From Lachnospiraceae bacterium (GTDB taxonomy: Bacteria; Bacillota; Clostridia; Lachnospirales; Lachnospiraceae): DNA of 17,511 nucleotides. Made by a program: the position numbers and the translations under genes. The stretch is from NCBI GenBank assembly GCA_014804495.1, contig JAAUZS010000174.1, positions 1 to 17,511 on the forward strand. The letters are read 5' to 3'. Of this stretch, positions 6,535-12,701 are shown piece after piece (position 1 is the stretch's first letter; each line of letters begins with the position of its first letter). A model generated the notes under the pieces. That model did not search any database, was not told the DNA's origin, and worked only from the letters and a program-made list of their open reading frames with translations.

Positions 6535-7341
6535 ATGCAAAAAGGCAGAAAACAGCCCAAGTATGACTACAGGGCAAATTTAACGGAGTCACAGAACTTT
6601 ATAACGGATAAAAAACTGATTAAGAGAATTATCAGTATCGGCAAAATAAATAAGGAAGATACGGTTATTGAAATCGGAACGGGAAAAGGACATCTGACGG
6701 AAGAACTATGCTTAAGAGGCAGCTTCGTTTACTCTATTGAGCTTGACTCAAAGTTGTATGAAAAAACAAAAGCAAAGCTTAGCCGATTTACAAATCTGAA
6801 ATTGATTTGGGGAGATTTTCTTAAATATTCCCTTCCTGTTAAGGGAAATTACAAAGTTTTTGCTAATATTCCCTATTTTATAACCACGCAGATTGTGGAT
6901 AAACTGACAGAAGCGTCAAATCCCGCTACAGACATTTGGCTTGTTATGGCTAAAGGAGCAGCCAAAAGATTTACGGGCGCTGCAAGCGAAACGGAAAAGT
7001 CGCTGTGTCTTAAGGTAAATTGGGATATTGAAGTGGTCTATTATTTCCGTAGGGAAGACTTTCATCCGATGCCGACGGTAGATTCGGTCATGGTGCATTT
7101 CGCCAGAAAGCCGATTCCAGACCTGAACAAAAGCGAGTTTGCGGCATTTAAAAAATTCATATCACATTCAATGAAATACGGCTTTGGAAGGAAGAATAGT
7201 CTTCTTAGCAAAAAGCAGGTAGATATTGCATTAAAGCAGGCTGGTCTGCCCCATGCGCATAAGGACGGTGTGACGCTGTACATTCAATGGCTTTGTTTAT
7301 TCCGATGCTATCGTCGTATTTACGGTGATGGAAAATTGTGA
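6535..7341 (+). CDS. erm: Erm-family 23S rRNA (adenine-N6) methyltransferase
   Basis: SAM-dependent enzyme that methylates A2058 of 23S rRNA and confers macrolide-lincosamide-streptogramin B resistance. Motifs: SQNFIT at residues 19-24, SAM motif I EIGTGKGHL at 46-54, SIELD at 67-71 for ribose contact, and the catalytic NIPYFIT at 111-117. The N-terminal QNF and GTGKGHL patterns fit Erm better than the housekeeping 16S enzyme KsgA. At 268 residues it is about 20 longer than ErmC; the extra length is a basic N-terminus and the C-terminal tail. The exact Erm class cannot be given. The ATG follows GGAGTGGAGG. Regulation is probably by the elaborate leader upstream. The next gene, the first RlaP-like protein, starts 54 bp after its stop with no clear promoter, so co-transcription is plausible. 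Confidence 0.88.
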   Translation: MQKGRKQPKYDYRANLTESQNFITDKKLIKRIISIGKINKEDTVIEIGTGKGHLTEELCLRGSFVYSIELDSKLYEKTKAKLSRFTNLKLIWGDFLKYSLPVKGNYKVFANIPYFITTQIVDKLTEASNPATDIWLVMAKGAAKRFTGAASETEKSLCLKVNWDIEVVYYFRREDFHPMPTVDSVMVHFARKPIPDLNKSEFAAFKKFISHSMKYGFGRKNSLLSKKQVDIALKQAGLPHAHKDGVTLYIQWLCLFRCYRRIYGDGKL

Positions 7342-7395
7342 TAGATTGATATTAGAATCTTTATTAGACACAGAGGTCAGACAGGAGTGGGATAT

Positions 7396-8415
7396 TTGGA
7401 TTATAAAGACATTTTACAGCAAACAGAATATGATTTTATAAAAACCAATGGGCATCTTGGAAAACATGTAATCTTACTTGGTCTTGCAGGAAGCTATTCC
7501 TATGGCACTAATGTTGAGGGCAGTGATATAGATATCAGGGGTATTACACTGAATCAGAAATCTGATTTGATTGGGCTTACTCAGTTTGAGCAGTATGTTG
7601 ATGAGAATACTGACACGGTAATCTATGCATTCAATAAAATAATTACGCTTTTGCTTAGCTGTAATCCAAATACGATTGAACTTCTGGGTCTTAATCCGGA
7701 GCATTACTTGTATCTTAATGACATCGGAAAGATGCTTCTTAATAATAGAAAGCTTTTTCTGTCAAAGCGTGCAATCAATTCTTTTGGAGGATATGCAGAT
7801 GCACAGCTTCGCAGACTACAGAATGCACTTGCCAGGGATACATTTCCACAGAGCGAAAAGGAGCAGCATATTTTCAATTCTGTAAAGAATGCGATGCATG
7901 ATTTTAACAATCATTATAAAAATTTTGAGAATGGAAATCTGGAGATTTTTATTGATAAGGCAGTGAATCCGGAACTGGAAACAGAAATATTTGTTAATGC
8001 CAGCCTGACACATTATCCGCTGAGAGATTATTCATGTATGTGGAATACAATGGCGAATGTCGTCCGGGATTATGAGAAGATTGGAAAGCGCAATAAGAAA
8101 AAGGATGATTTACATCTGAATAAGCATGCGATGCATCTTATAAGACTTTTTATGATGGCATTGGATATTCTGGAAAAAGGTGAGATAAATACATACAGAG
8201 AGAAAGAGCATGACCTTCTTATGGACATCCGCATTGGGAAATATCAGAAGGAAGACGGAACTTTCCATGAGAGCTTCTACGATATGTTATCTGACTTTGA
8301 AAAGAAACTGCATTATGCAGCAGAGAATACGGATTTACCGGATGAACCTGATATGTCAAAGGTTCAGGAACTGGTTATGACTATAAATGAAAGAGTGGTT
8401 CATGATGAAATATGA
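7396..8415 (+). CDS. RlaP-like nucleotidyltransferase (RNA-repair DNA polymerase beta family), paralogue 1
   Basis: Member of the polymerase-beta-fold nucleotidyltransferases linked to RNA repair (RlaP/YcgL group). The active-site signature appears near the N-terminus as GLAGSYSYGTNVEGSDIDIRGI: a GS helix followed by a D-x-D pair that should bind metal and nucleotide. The remaining ~270 residues are mostly helical and include a conserved-looking NTIELLGL and a His-rich stretch (KKDDLHLNKHAMHLIRL). The TTG at 7396 was chosen because AGGAG (7383-7387) lies 8 nt upstream; the in-frame GTG at 7387 overlaps that Shine-Dalgarno and cannot use it. It overlaps the second paralogue by about 11 bp. In known neighbourhoods such proteins are thought to add nucleotides to or process broken RNA before RtcB sealing; the substrate here is unproven. 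Confidence 0.82.
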   Translation: MDYKDILQQTEYDFIKTNGHLGKHVILLGLAGSYSYGTNVEGSDIDIRGITLNQKSDLIGLTQFEQYVDENTDTVIYAFNKIITLLLSCNPNTIELLGLNPEHYLYLNDIGKMLLNNRKLFLSKRAINSFGGYADAQLRRLQNALARDTFPQSEKEQHIFNSVKNAMHDFNNHYKNFENGNLEIFIDKAVNPELETEIFVNASLTHYPLRDYSCMWNTMANVVRDYEKIGKRNKKKDDLHLNKHAMHLIRLFMMALDILEKGEINTYREKEHDLLMDIRIGKYQKEDGTFHESFYDMLSDFEKKLHYAAENTDLPDEPDMSKVQELVMTINERVVHDEI

Positions 8416-9193
8416 AGAATTTGAAGGACCGGTTGAAGAATTGGTTCTTTTGAAAATTAAAGAGATTGAAGAAAAAGAGCATATTAAGGTTTTGCATGTG
8501 ATTGAATCCGGCAGCAGAGCATGGGGCTTTGCTTCACCGGATAGCGATTATGATGTGAGATTCATTTACGTCAGGGATATGGATTTCTATTTGTCTTTAA
8601 GAGATACAAAGGATTTTATAGACTGGGAGCTTAATGAGGTGCTTGATATAAATGGCTGGGATTTGAAAAAAGCATTGCAGCATTTTCATAAATCCAATGC
8701 AACATTATTCGAGTGGAGTAATTCACCGGTAGTTTATTATACGACTGATGCATGGAAAAACCTGTACAGTAAAGTGGCTCAGAATTATTTTGCCTGTAGG
8801 CCGTCACTGTATCACTACTACGGTACTGCAAATAAGAATTATCGTGAGTATCTGATGGATGACATGGTGAAGTACAAGAAGTATTTTTATGTACTTCGCC
8901 CGATTCTTGCATGTAAGTGGATTGAAGAGAAAAAGTCTCCCCCACCAGTACAGTTTAATGAATTAGTTAATGCGGTGCTGGAAGACGATATGAAAGCCGC
9001 AGTAGAGGATTTGCTAGCGAAAAAGGTAAAGATGTCCGAGGCAGATAAAGCCCCTAAGATAGAGAAAATCAATCAGTATATTGAAGAGAAACTGTCTTAT
9101 TACAAGGCGTTGGTTGATTCTATGGCAGATGATAGAAATCCTGATTGGGAAGCATTGGAAACAGAATTCAGGAAATTGGTAAAAATTAATTGA
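8405..9193 (+). CDS. RlaP-like nucleotidyltransferase (RNA-repair DNA polymerase beta family), paralogue 2
   Basis: Second polymerase-beta-fold nucleotidyltransferase, closer to the classical YcgL/RlaP sequence: ESGSRAWGFASPDSDYDVRFIYVR carries the GSRAWGF helix and the catalytic D-x-D (SDYDVRF). Further family features are SNATLFEWSNSPVVY and the YYGTANKNY and LRPILACKWI segments. The start is set at 8405 (8402 equally possible), where GAGTGG lies upstream; the in-frame ATG at 8387 lacks a ribosome site. It overlaps the first paralogue, so the pair is translationally coupled and may act together. The pair is diverged: the catalytic signatures differ and the lengths are about 262 and 339 residues. 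The stop codon is embedded in the -35 box of the promoter for the rtcB leader. Confidence 0.88.
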   Translation: MKYEEFEGPVEELVLLKIKEIEEKEHIKVLHVIESGSRAWGFASPDSDYDVRFIYVRDMDFYLSLRDTKDFIDWELNEVLDINGWDLKKALQHFHKSNATLFEWSNSPVVYYTTDAWKNLYSKVAQNYFACRPSLYHYYGTANKNYREYLMDDMVKYKKYFYVLRPILACKWIEEKKSPPPVQFNELVNAVLEDDMKAAVEDLLAKKVKMSEADKAPKIEKINQYIEEKLSYYKALVDSMADDRNPDWEALETEFRKLVKIN

Positions 9194-9218
9194 CGGACAT
9201 TATTTATCGTGCTATTAT
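9190..9218 (+). promoter_or_regulatory. Consensus-like promoter of the rtcB-prfH leader
   Basis: TTGACG at 9190-9195 and TATTAT at 9213-9218 with an ideal 17-bp spacer. The -35 box contains the TGA stop of the upstream RlaP gene. Transcription would begin near 9225, giving a leader of about 200 nt before rtcB. Confidence 0.65.
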
Positions 9219-9267
9219 TTATCCGTTACCAATAAAAACCATGATTACAGAAAAAGGAGGGCTTACC

Positions 9268-9348
9268 ATGCAGAACAATACAACAATCAATAACAAAATA
9301 ATGAAACTGACAATCAAAGGTACGTCACTCCCTAAGTCTTACAGATAA
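9268..9348 (+). CDS. 26-codon small ORF, candidate leader peptide of rtcB-prfH
   Basis: The ATG at 9268 has the best ribosome-binding site in the region (AAAAAGGAGG, 7 nt away). The peptide begins MQNNTTINNKIMKLTIKG and ends with a Lys-Ser-Tyr-Arg tail. It is polar and basic with no membrane segment and no family that I recognise. It sits between a strong promoter and an intrinsic terminator placed 18 nt after its stop, all upstream of rtcB. This is the geometry of a leader peptide governing attenuation. Bases 9314-9321 within it are complementary to the terminator (see that entry). It could instead be a small functional protein or an eroded gene start. Confidence 0.6.
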   Translation: MQNNTTINNKIMKLTIKGTSLPKSYR

Positions 9349-9366
9349 TTAGAAAGAGGAAGTGTA

Positions 9367-9391
9367 AAAGCACCTTTGGGGTGCTTTTTTT
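9367..9391 (+). terminator. Intrinsic terminator between small ORF and rtcB (candidate attenuator)
   Basis: AAAGCACC (9367-9374) pairs with GGTGCTTT (9380-9387) around a TTTGG loop, followed by further T residues to 9391. In the upstream ORF, TCAAAGGT (9314-9321) can pair with ACCTTTGG (9372-9379), which removes part of the left arm and the loop. The two pairings are mutually exclusive, so the element could act as a terminator/antiterminator switch. It could also simply end the upstream operon, with rtcB using another start. Confidence 0.7.
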
Positions 9392-9429
9392 GTACCCATT
9401 TTTAGAAAGAAAAGGAAAAGTTATAATTT

Positions 9430-10539
9430 ATGAAAACAGTAAAAGGTATTTATGCCGAAGCGAAAATTTTCACAGATGATGTAGAAGAATATGCTGAGGC
9501 TCAGGTAAAAATGATATGCGATAACGAAGTCGCAGACGGCAGCACAATCTGCATGATGCCGGACATCCATCCCGGCAAGATTGCGCCAATCGGACTTTCC
9601 ATGACGGTCACGGATAAAGTGATTCCGCAGCTTTTGGGCGTGGATATAGGCTGTGGTATGACCTGTGTAAAGCTGAATAAGAATAATGCAGAGTTTCAGA
9701 AGTTAGACAGGATAATCCGGGAAAATGTACCGTCGGGTTTTGTCATTCGGAAAGAACCTCATCATATGGCAGGGGAATTTTCATATGAGGAGCTTCACTG
9801 TGTCCGCCATATTAACAGACAGAAAGCAGATAGAAGCCTTGGAACGCTTGGCGGAGGCAATCACTTTATAGAACTTGATAAAAGCGCTGACGGTTCTATG
9901 TACCTTGTAGTGCACACAGGCAGCAGGCATCTGGGAGAGGAAGTGGCGGAATATTACACGAAGCTTGCCAATACCTGTTTAAAAGAGCAGGGAAAGGAAA
10001 TTCCATATTATATGAGTTATCTGGAAGGCGATAATAGAGATACTTATTTGGAAGATGTACAGGTTATCCAGCGATATGCTGAGCTGAACAGGCAGATTAT
10101 TGTCCGAGATATTTTGAAAGGAATGAAATGGAAAGCCGAGGAGCAGTTTTCAGTGGCGCACAATTTTATTGACGATTCCGGAATACTTCATAAGGGCTCT
10201 ATTTCAGCACAGGACGGAGAAAAAGTCGTTATCCCAGCAAATATGAAAGAGGGCGTTATCTTAGGAACTGGAAAAGGAAATGCACAGTGGAATTACTCTG
10301 CGCCGCATGGCTCCGGGAGAAGACTGAAACGTGAAGATGTGAAGAATCAATATACGGTATCGGAATTTAAGAAGGAAATGAAAGGTATTTACAGCAGCTG
10401 CGTAGGGACGGACACCTTAGATGAAGCGCCTTTTGCCTATCGTTCCATAGTAGAAATTGCGGAGCAGATAAAAGATACTGTAGAAATAACGGAAGTTTTA
10501 ACGCCCGTCTATAATTTCAAGGCAGGAAGCAAAAAGTAA
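9430..10539 (+). CDS. rtcB: RtcB-family RNA ligase
   Basis: Mn/GTP-dependent ligase that joins RNA ends bearing 2',3'-cyclic phosphate or 3'-phosphate to 5'-OH. Key residues are present: GVDIGCGM with Asp72 and Cys75 as metal ligands, GGGNHFIEL with His145, HTGSRHLG with His162, VAHNF with His244, and the guanylylated histidine in APHGSGR (His293). At 369 residues it is a compact bacterial form, shorter than the ~480-residue archaeal tRNA ligase and E. coli RtcB. The shorter RtcB2 type is the one paired with PrfH. The ATG at 9430 is preceded by AAAGGAAAAG. prfH follows after an odd C-poor spacer, and two RlaP-like genes lie upstream, so the role is most likely RNA repair after nuclease damage, especially of rRNA, rather than tRNA splicing. 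Confidence 0.93.
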   Translation: MKTVKGIYAEAKIFTDDVEEYAEAQVKMICDNEVADGSTICMMPDIHPGKIAPIGLSMTVTDKVIPQLLGVDIGCGMTCVKLNKNNAEFQKLDRIIRENVPSGFVIRKEPHHMAGEFSYEELHCVRHINRQKADRSLGTLGGGNHFIELDKSADGSMYLVVHTGSRHLGEEVAEYYTKLANTCLKEQGKEIPYYMSYLEGDNRDTYLEDVQVIQRYAELNRQIIVRDILKGMKWKAEEQFSVAHNFIDDSGILHKGSISAQDGEKVVIPANMKEGVILGTGKGNAQWNYSAPHGSGRRLKREDVKNQYTVSEFKKEMKGIYSSCVGTDTLDEAPFAYRSIVEIAEQIKDTVEITEVLTPVYNFKAGSKK

Positions 10540-10637
10540 AAAGTGGAAGTGTAAGTAAAAAATGAAAGCAAAAGTAAAGAGTAGAAGTAGAAAGTAGGAA
10601 TAAAAAGTAAGTGTAGAAAGTAGGAGGCAGTTAATTT
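10540..10637 (+). other. C-depleted purine-rich spacer between rtcB and prfH
   Basis: About 98 bp made almost only of A, G and T on the + strand, with loose repeats of AAAGTAG, AGAAGTAG and AAGTAAG and only two or three C residues. It contains many stop codons in all forward frames, so no peptide is hidden here. It ends in TAGGAGG, the prfH ribosome site. It is expected to be unstructured in RNA, since C-poor purine-rich sequence pairs poorly. Confidence 0.6.
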
Positions 10638-11228
10638 ATGATAGTTCAGATAAGCGCAGGACAGGGACCGTCCGAATGCCAGCTGGCGGTTGCAAAACTG
10701 TTTGATGCGTTAAAAAGAGAATATGGAGATTTAGAAATAATATCGAACACTATAGGTTATGAAAAAGGCTGCTTTGATTCCATCCGCTTTAGGACGGAGC
10801 ATGACTTAAGCGGTCTGGAGGGTACGGTATTGTGGATATGCAAAAGTCCTTTCCGTCCGAACCACAAGAGAAAGAACTGGTATGTAGATGTGAGTATTAT
10901 CCCGGAGCAGACGGAGATTGCGGCAGACAATGAATATCGAATCGAGAAGTTCCATTGTGGGGGCAAGGGCGGTCAGAATGTAAATAAAGTAGAAACCGGG
11001 GTTCGGATTATACATATCCCGACAGGGCTTGTATCGCAGTCCACCGAGGAACGGAGCCAGTTCCAGAACAAGCGGAAGGCTATGGAAAAGTTACGGGATA
11101 AACTCGCGGATTTGCAGAAAGAACAGGAGGTGAAGCAGGTCAATGCCGCATGGAGAGAGCATAACCGAATTGTAAGAGGGAATCCGGTAAGGGTGTATGA
11201 AGGGGAGAAGTTTATCTTGAAAAAGTAA
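10638..11228 (+). CDS. prfH: PrfH, release-factor homologue for damaged ribosomes
   Basis: Class I release-factor relative with the peptidyl-tRNA hydrolysis motif GGQ at residues 111-113 in HCGGKGGQNVNKVETGVRI. At 196 residues it is far shorter than RF1/RF2 (~350) and lacks the N-terminal domain and the stop-codon-reading part of domain 2. The segment CKSPFRPNHKRKNWYVDV, just before the catalytic region, is typical of PrfH. Published work on E. coli PrfH with RtcB2 shows that PrfH frees the peptide from ribosomes cut in the decoding centre of 16S rRNA so that RtcB can reseal the break. The rtcB-prfH order here fits that partnership. The ATG follows AGGAGG at ideal spacing. No visible promoter separates it from rtcB. 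Confidence 0.92.
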   Translation: MIVQISAGQGPSECQLAVAKLFDALKREYGDLEIISNTIGYEKGCFDSIRFRTEHDLSGLEGTVLWICKSPFRPNHKRKNWYVDVSIIPEQTEIAADNEYRIEKFHCGGKGGQNVNKVETGVRIIHIPTGLVSQSTEERSQFQNKRKAMEKLRDKLADLQKEQEVKQVNAAWREHNRIVRGNPVRVYEGEKFILKK

Positions 11229-11287
11229 TATTTTAAAATTCCTGCTGGCAAACACTATGTTATGGCATTTATTGCTATGATATAATA

Positions 11288-11334
11288 AGCTCAGGCTCGG
11301 CAGCCTGAGCTACAAGAATTACTTCGTAATTCTT
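11288..11334 (+). repeat. Two adjacent perfect inverted repeats
   Basis: AGCTCAGGCT-CGGC-AGCCTGAGCT (11288-11311, 10-bp stem) is followed 2 nt later by AAGAATTAC-TTC-GTAATTCTT (11314-11334, 9-bp stem). Neither is followed by a T tract on the + strand, so they are not classical terminators in that direction. A TATAAT box lies just before them (11281-11286). They look like REP-type intergenic hairpins or a protein-binding site. Confidence 0.65.
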
Positions 11335-11349
11335 ATTGGAGTGATATAC

Positions 11350-11378
11350 TTTAGTCGTTTATGTGGCTATGATATAAT
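11350..11378 (+). promoter_or_regulatory. Probable promoter of the downstream membrane-anchored protein gene
   Basis: TATAAT at 11373-11378 with TTTAGT at 11350-11355, 17 bp apart. The -35 match is weak. A similar GCTATG...TATAATA block also lies just before the inverted repeats at about 11275-11287, so the hairpins are bracketed by two promoter-like copies. Confidence 0.45.
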
Positions 11379-11410
11379 AGAAACATGAATCAGGATAAAG
11401 GAGCCGGAAA

Positions 11411-12094
11411 ATGAAGAGGATAATGATGGCCGGAGCGCTTGTTGTAATGATGATTTTAATGTATTGGTATGCGCAGAGCGGAGTAACATATCCGAAGGCG
11501 ACGGTTGACACTTTGGGATTGGGAGAAAAGAAGTCAGATATTGTAAAAAAACTGAGTGACCAATGTATTGAGCTTTGGATAACTTTGCACGAAGCTGAGG
11601 AAAGTATATACAACACTCAGTTTTCACTACAGGAAACGCCGGATGGATATGAAGTAATCTTATATGACAGAGAAGGGCGTGAGATTTATTCAGAGTGGTA
11701 TCCGAAAGAACCTTGGGTTAAGGAAGTGGCGGAGGGCATTCTGGAAATCGGTATCAGCACGGGAAGTCCGGCAAGATATACTTTCTATTTTCGAAAAGAA
11801 GATGGAAAGATATCGGACACATTTTTTAATGCAAGGGTAGTTGGAGAAAAGTACATCGCGCACCGTCCCTTGGCTGGTGAACACTGGTATAATGCCCCGT
11901 TGATATTGACAGATATTTTTGAAGAAGGGATTTTGTATCAGGAGATATATAAAGATTTCAGCGTAACGGCAGATTTGATGTCTGCAATTTATAATATTGA
12001 GTTGATAGATGAAGAACATATCATGTTGGAATATTGTACGGGAGAAGATTATTCAGTTGTAAATGAAGTGGTGGAAATAGAGAATACAAAATAG
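11411..12094 (+). CDS. Membrane-anchored protein of unknown function
   Basis: Family not recognised. The N-terminus MKRIMMAGALVVMMILMYWYA is a short basic start plus one hydrophobic segment (about residues 4-21). There is no lipobox cysteine and no clear signal-peptidase site, so it is probably a signal anchor with the remaining ~205 residues outside the membrane. That part is acidic and aromatic-rich, with alternating polar and hydrophobic stretches suggesting beta sheet (YEVILYDREGREIYSEW, ARYTFYFRKEDGKI). The ATG has a good Shine-Dalgarno (AAAGGAGCC). The gene seems to be transcribed alone: a candidate promoter precedes it, and it lies downstream of the RNA-repair operon past two hairpins. 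Nothing links it functionally to its neighbours. Confidence 0.75.
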   Translation: MKRIMMAGALVVMMILMYWYAQSGVTYPKATVDTLGLGEKKSDIVKKLSDQCIELWITLHEAEESIYNTQFSLQETPDGYEVILYDREGREIYSEWYPKEPWVKEVAEGILEIGISTGSPARYTFYFRKEDGKISDTFFNARVVGEKYIAHRPLAGEHWYNAPLILTDIFEEGILYQEIYKDFSVTADLMSAIYNIELIDEEHIMLEYCTGEDYSVVNEVVEIENTK

Positions 12095-12122
12095 AGATTC
12101 AATAGTTCTTTTATAAAAATAA

Positions 12123-12188
12123 TTGTGTGGATAGTGTTATGTGGCGTATAATATTAATAAAGTATTTCACACATTATGAAGATGAAAT
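12123..12188 (+). promoter_or_regulatory. Second copy of the toxin-antitoxin promoter/operator
   Basis: TTGTGT (12123-12128), an 18-bp spacer, TATAAT (12147-12152), then ATTTC-N15-GAAAT (12164-12168 and 12184-12188). A gap-free hand alignment with the region from 5360 gives about 53 identities over 71 positions, and all four elements have the same spacing. The same antitoxin could therefore bind here. Confidence 0.55.
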
Positions 12189-12257
12189 GATAAAGATAGT
12201 AATACGTGAAGTTATTGGCGTGATTAGTTTTTTATTTTACAAGAGGCAAATAAAAGT

Positions 12258-12302
12258 ATGGAAAACAGACGAACTATTGTTATGATGGTGATGGAGTGTT
12301 GA
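12258..12302 (+). pseudogene. 14-codon ORF after the second promoter copy, possible antitoxin-gene remnant
   Basis: Downstream of the copied promoter, AAGAGGCAAA and an ATGGAA start resemble the AGGAGGCAAAATGGAA start of the antitoxin gene. The frame ends after 14 codons (MENRRTIVMMVMEC) and does not match the antitoxin further. It may be what is left after deletion of a second toxin-antitoxin module, or an unrelated short leader peptide ending just before a terminator. Confidence 0.35.
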
Positions 12303-12303
12303 A

Positions 12304-12330
12304 AGGAAGTCGAAGAGGCTTCCTATTTTT
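12304..12330 (+). terminator. Intrinsic terminator after the remnant ORF
   Basis: AGGAAGTC (12304-12311) pairs with GGCTTCCT (12317-12324) around GAAGA, followed by ATTTTTG. With the promoter at 12123-12152 this would define a short transcript of about 170 nt. The tail TTTTTGTACTCATTT resembles that after the rtcB-leader terminator (TTTTTGTACCCATTT). Confidence 0.65.
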
Positions 12331-12372
12331 GTACTCATTTGGGTGCGGATAGAGGCTGTGAAAAATTTGTCG

Positions 12373-12591
12373 TTAAATTTCATTTGTGTCAGGGATAAAT
12401 TCAGCGATGTCATTAAGGGTGAATCCCTCGCCTAATATATTCAATATCATGTTTAGTGTATGTGTTGTGACAGATTGGTTGTTTTTTAATCGTTGAATTT
12501 GTGATCTGCTGATGCCGTAATATTTATAAAGTCGGTACTGGCTTATACCGTTTTCTTTTAAGGTTTTAAAAAGCTTGTCATATTTAATCAT
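12373..12591 (-). CDS. Small XRE/Cro-type helix-turn-helix regulator
   Basis: DNA-binding protein of 72 residues that is essentially one HTH domain: MIKYDKLFKTLKENGISQYRLYKYYGISRSQIQRLKNN holds the first helices and the turn (KYYGISRSQIQRL), and THTLNMILNILG is the closing helix. There is no effector domain. The ATG at 12591 was chosen because it matches the family start; a TTG 24 bp upstream is also in frame but atypical. The upstream AAAAGGAAAA is a moderate ribosome site with long spacing. It is divergent from the 12702 gene across ~110 bp and probably represses both promoters, as small Cro-like proteins do (inference). No phage genes are seen nearby. Confidence 0.82.
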   Translation of the reverse strand: MIKYDKLFKTLKENGISQYRLYKYYGISRSQIQRLKNNQSVTTHTLNMILNILGEGFTLNDIAEFIPDTNEI

Positions 12592-12683
12592 AACTTGCAA
12601 TATTTTCCTTTTCAAAGGTCTGGATTATATTTAATTATGCTCCTATAATGGAGATGAAGACAGTTACCAAAATTGGAGATTAA
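12592..12683. promoter_or_regulatory. Divergent promoter region between HTH regulator and small ORF
   Basis: A + strand TATAAT lies at 12644-12649 and a - strand TATAAT at 12629-12624, only about 14 bp apart and pointing away from each other toward their genes. The -35 boxes are poor for both, compatible with regulated promoters. Confidence 0.45.
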
Positions 12684-12701
12684 ATGATAAAGGAGAAGAA
12701 A

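Noticed and set aside
6535..7341. Housekeeping 16S dimethyltransferase KsgA
   Set aside because: The SQNFIT and EIGTGKGHL patterns, the basic N-terminus and the attenuator-type leader fit Erm better.
7387..7395. GTG start for the first RlaP-like gene
   Set aside because: The GTG overlaps the only Shine-Dalgarno (AGGAG, 7383-7387); the TTG at 7396 has it at 8 nt.
10638..11228. RF1 or RF2, or the stalled-ribosome hydrolase ArfB
   Set aside because: Too short for RF1/RF2 and missing the codon-reading domain; the segment before GGQ is of PrfH type and the gene is paired with rtcB.
12123..12330. A complete second toxin-antitoxin module
   Set aside because: Only the promoter/operator and possibly the start of an ORF are present; no PIN or antitoxin coding sequence follows.
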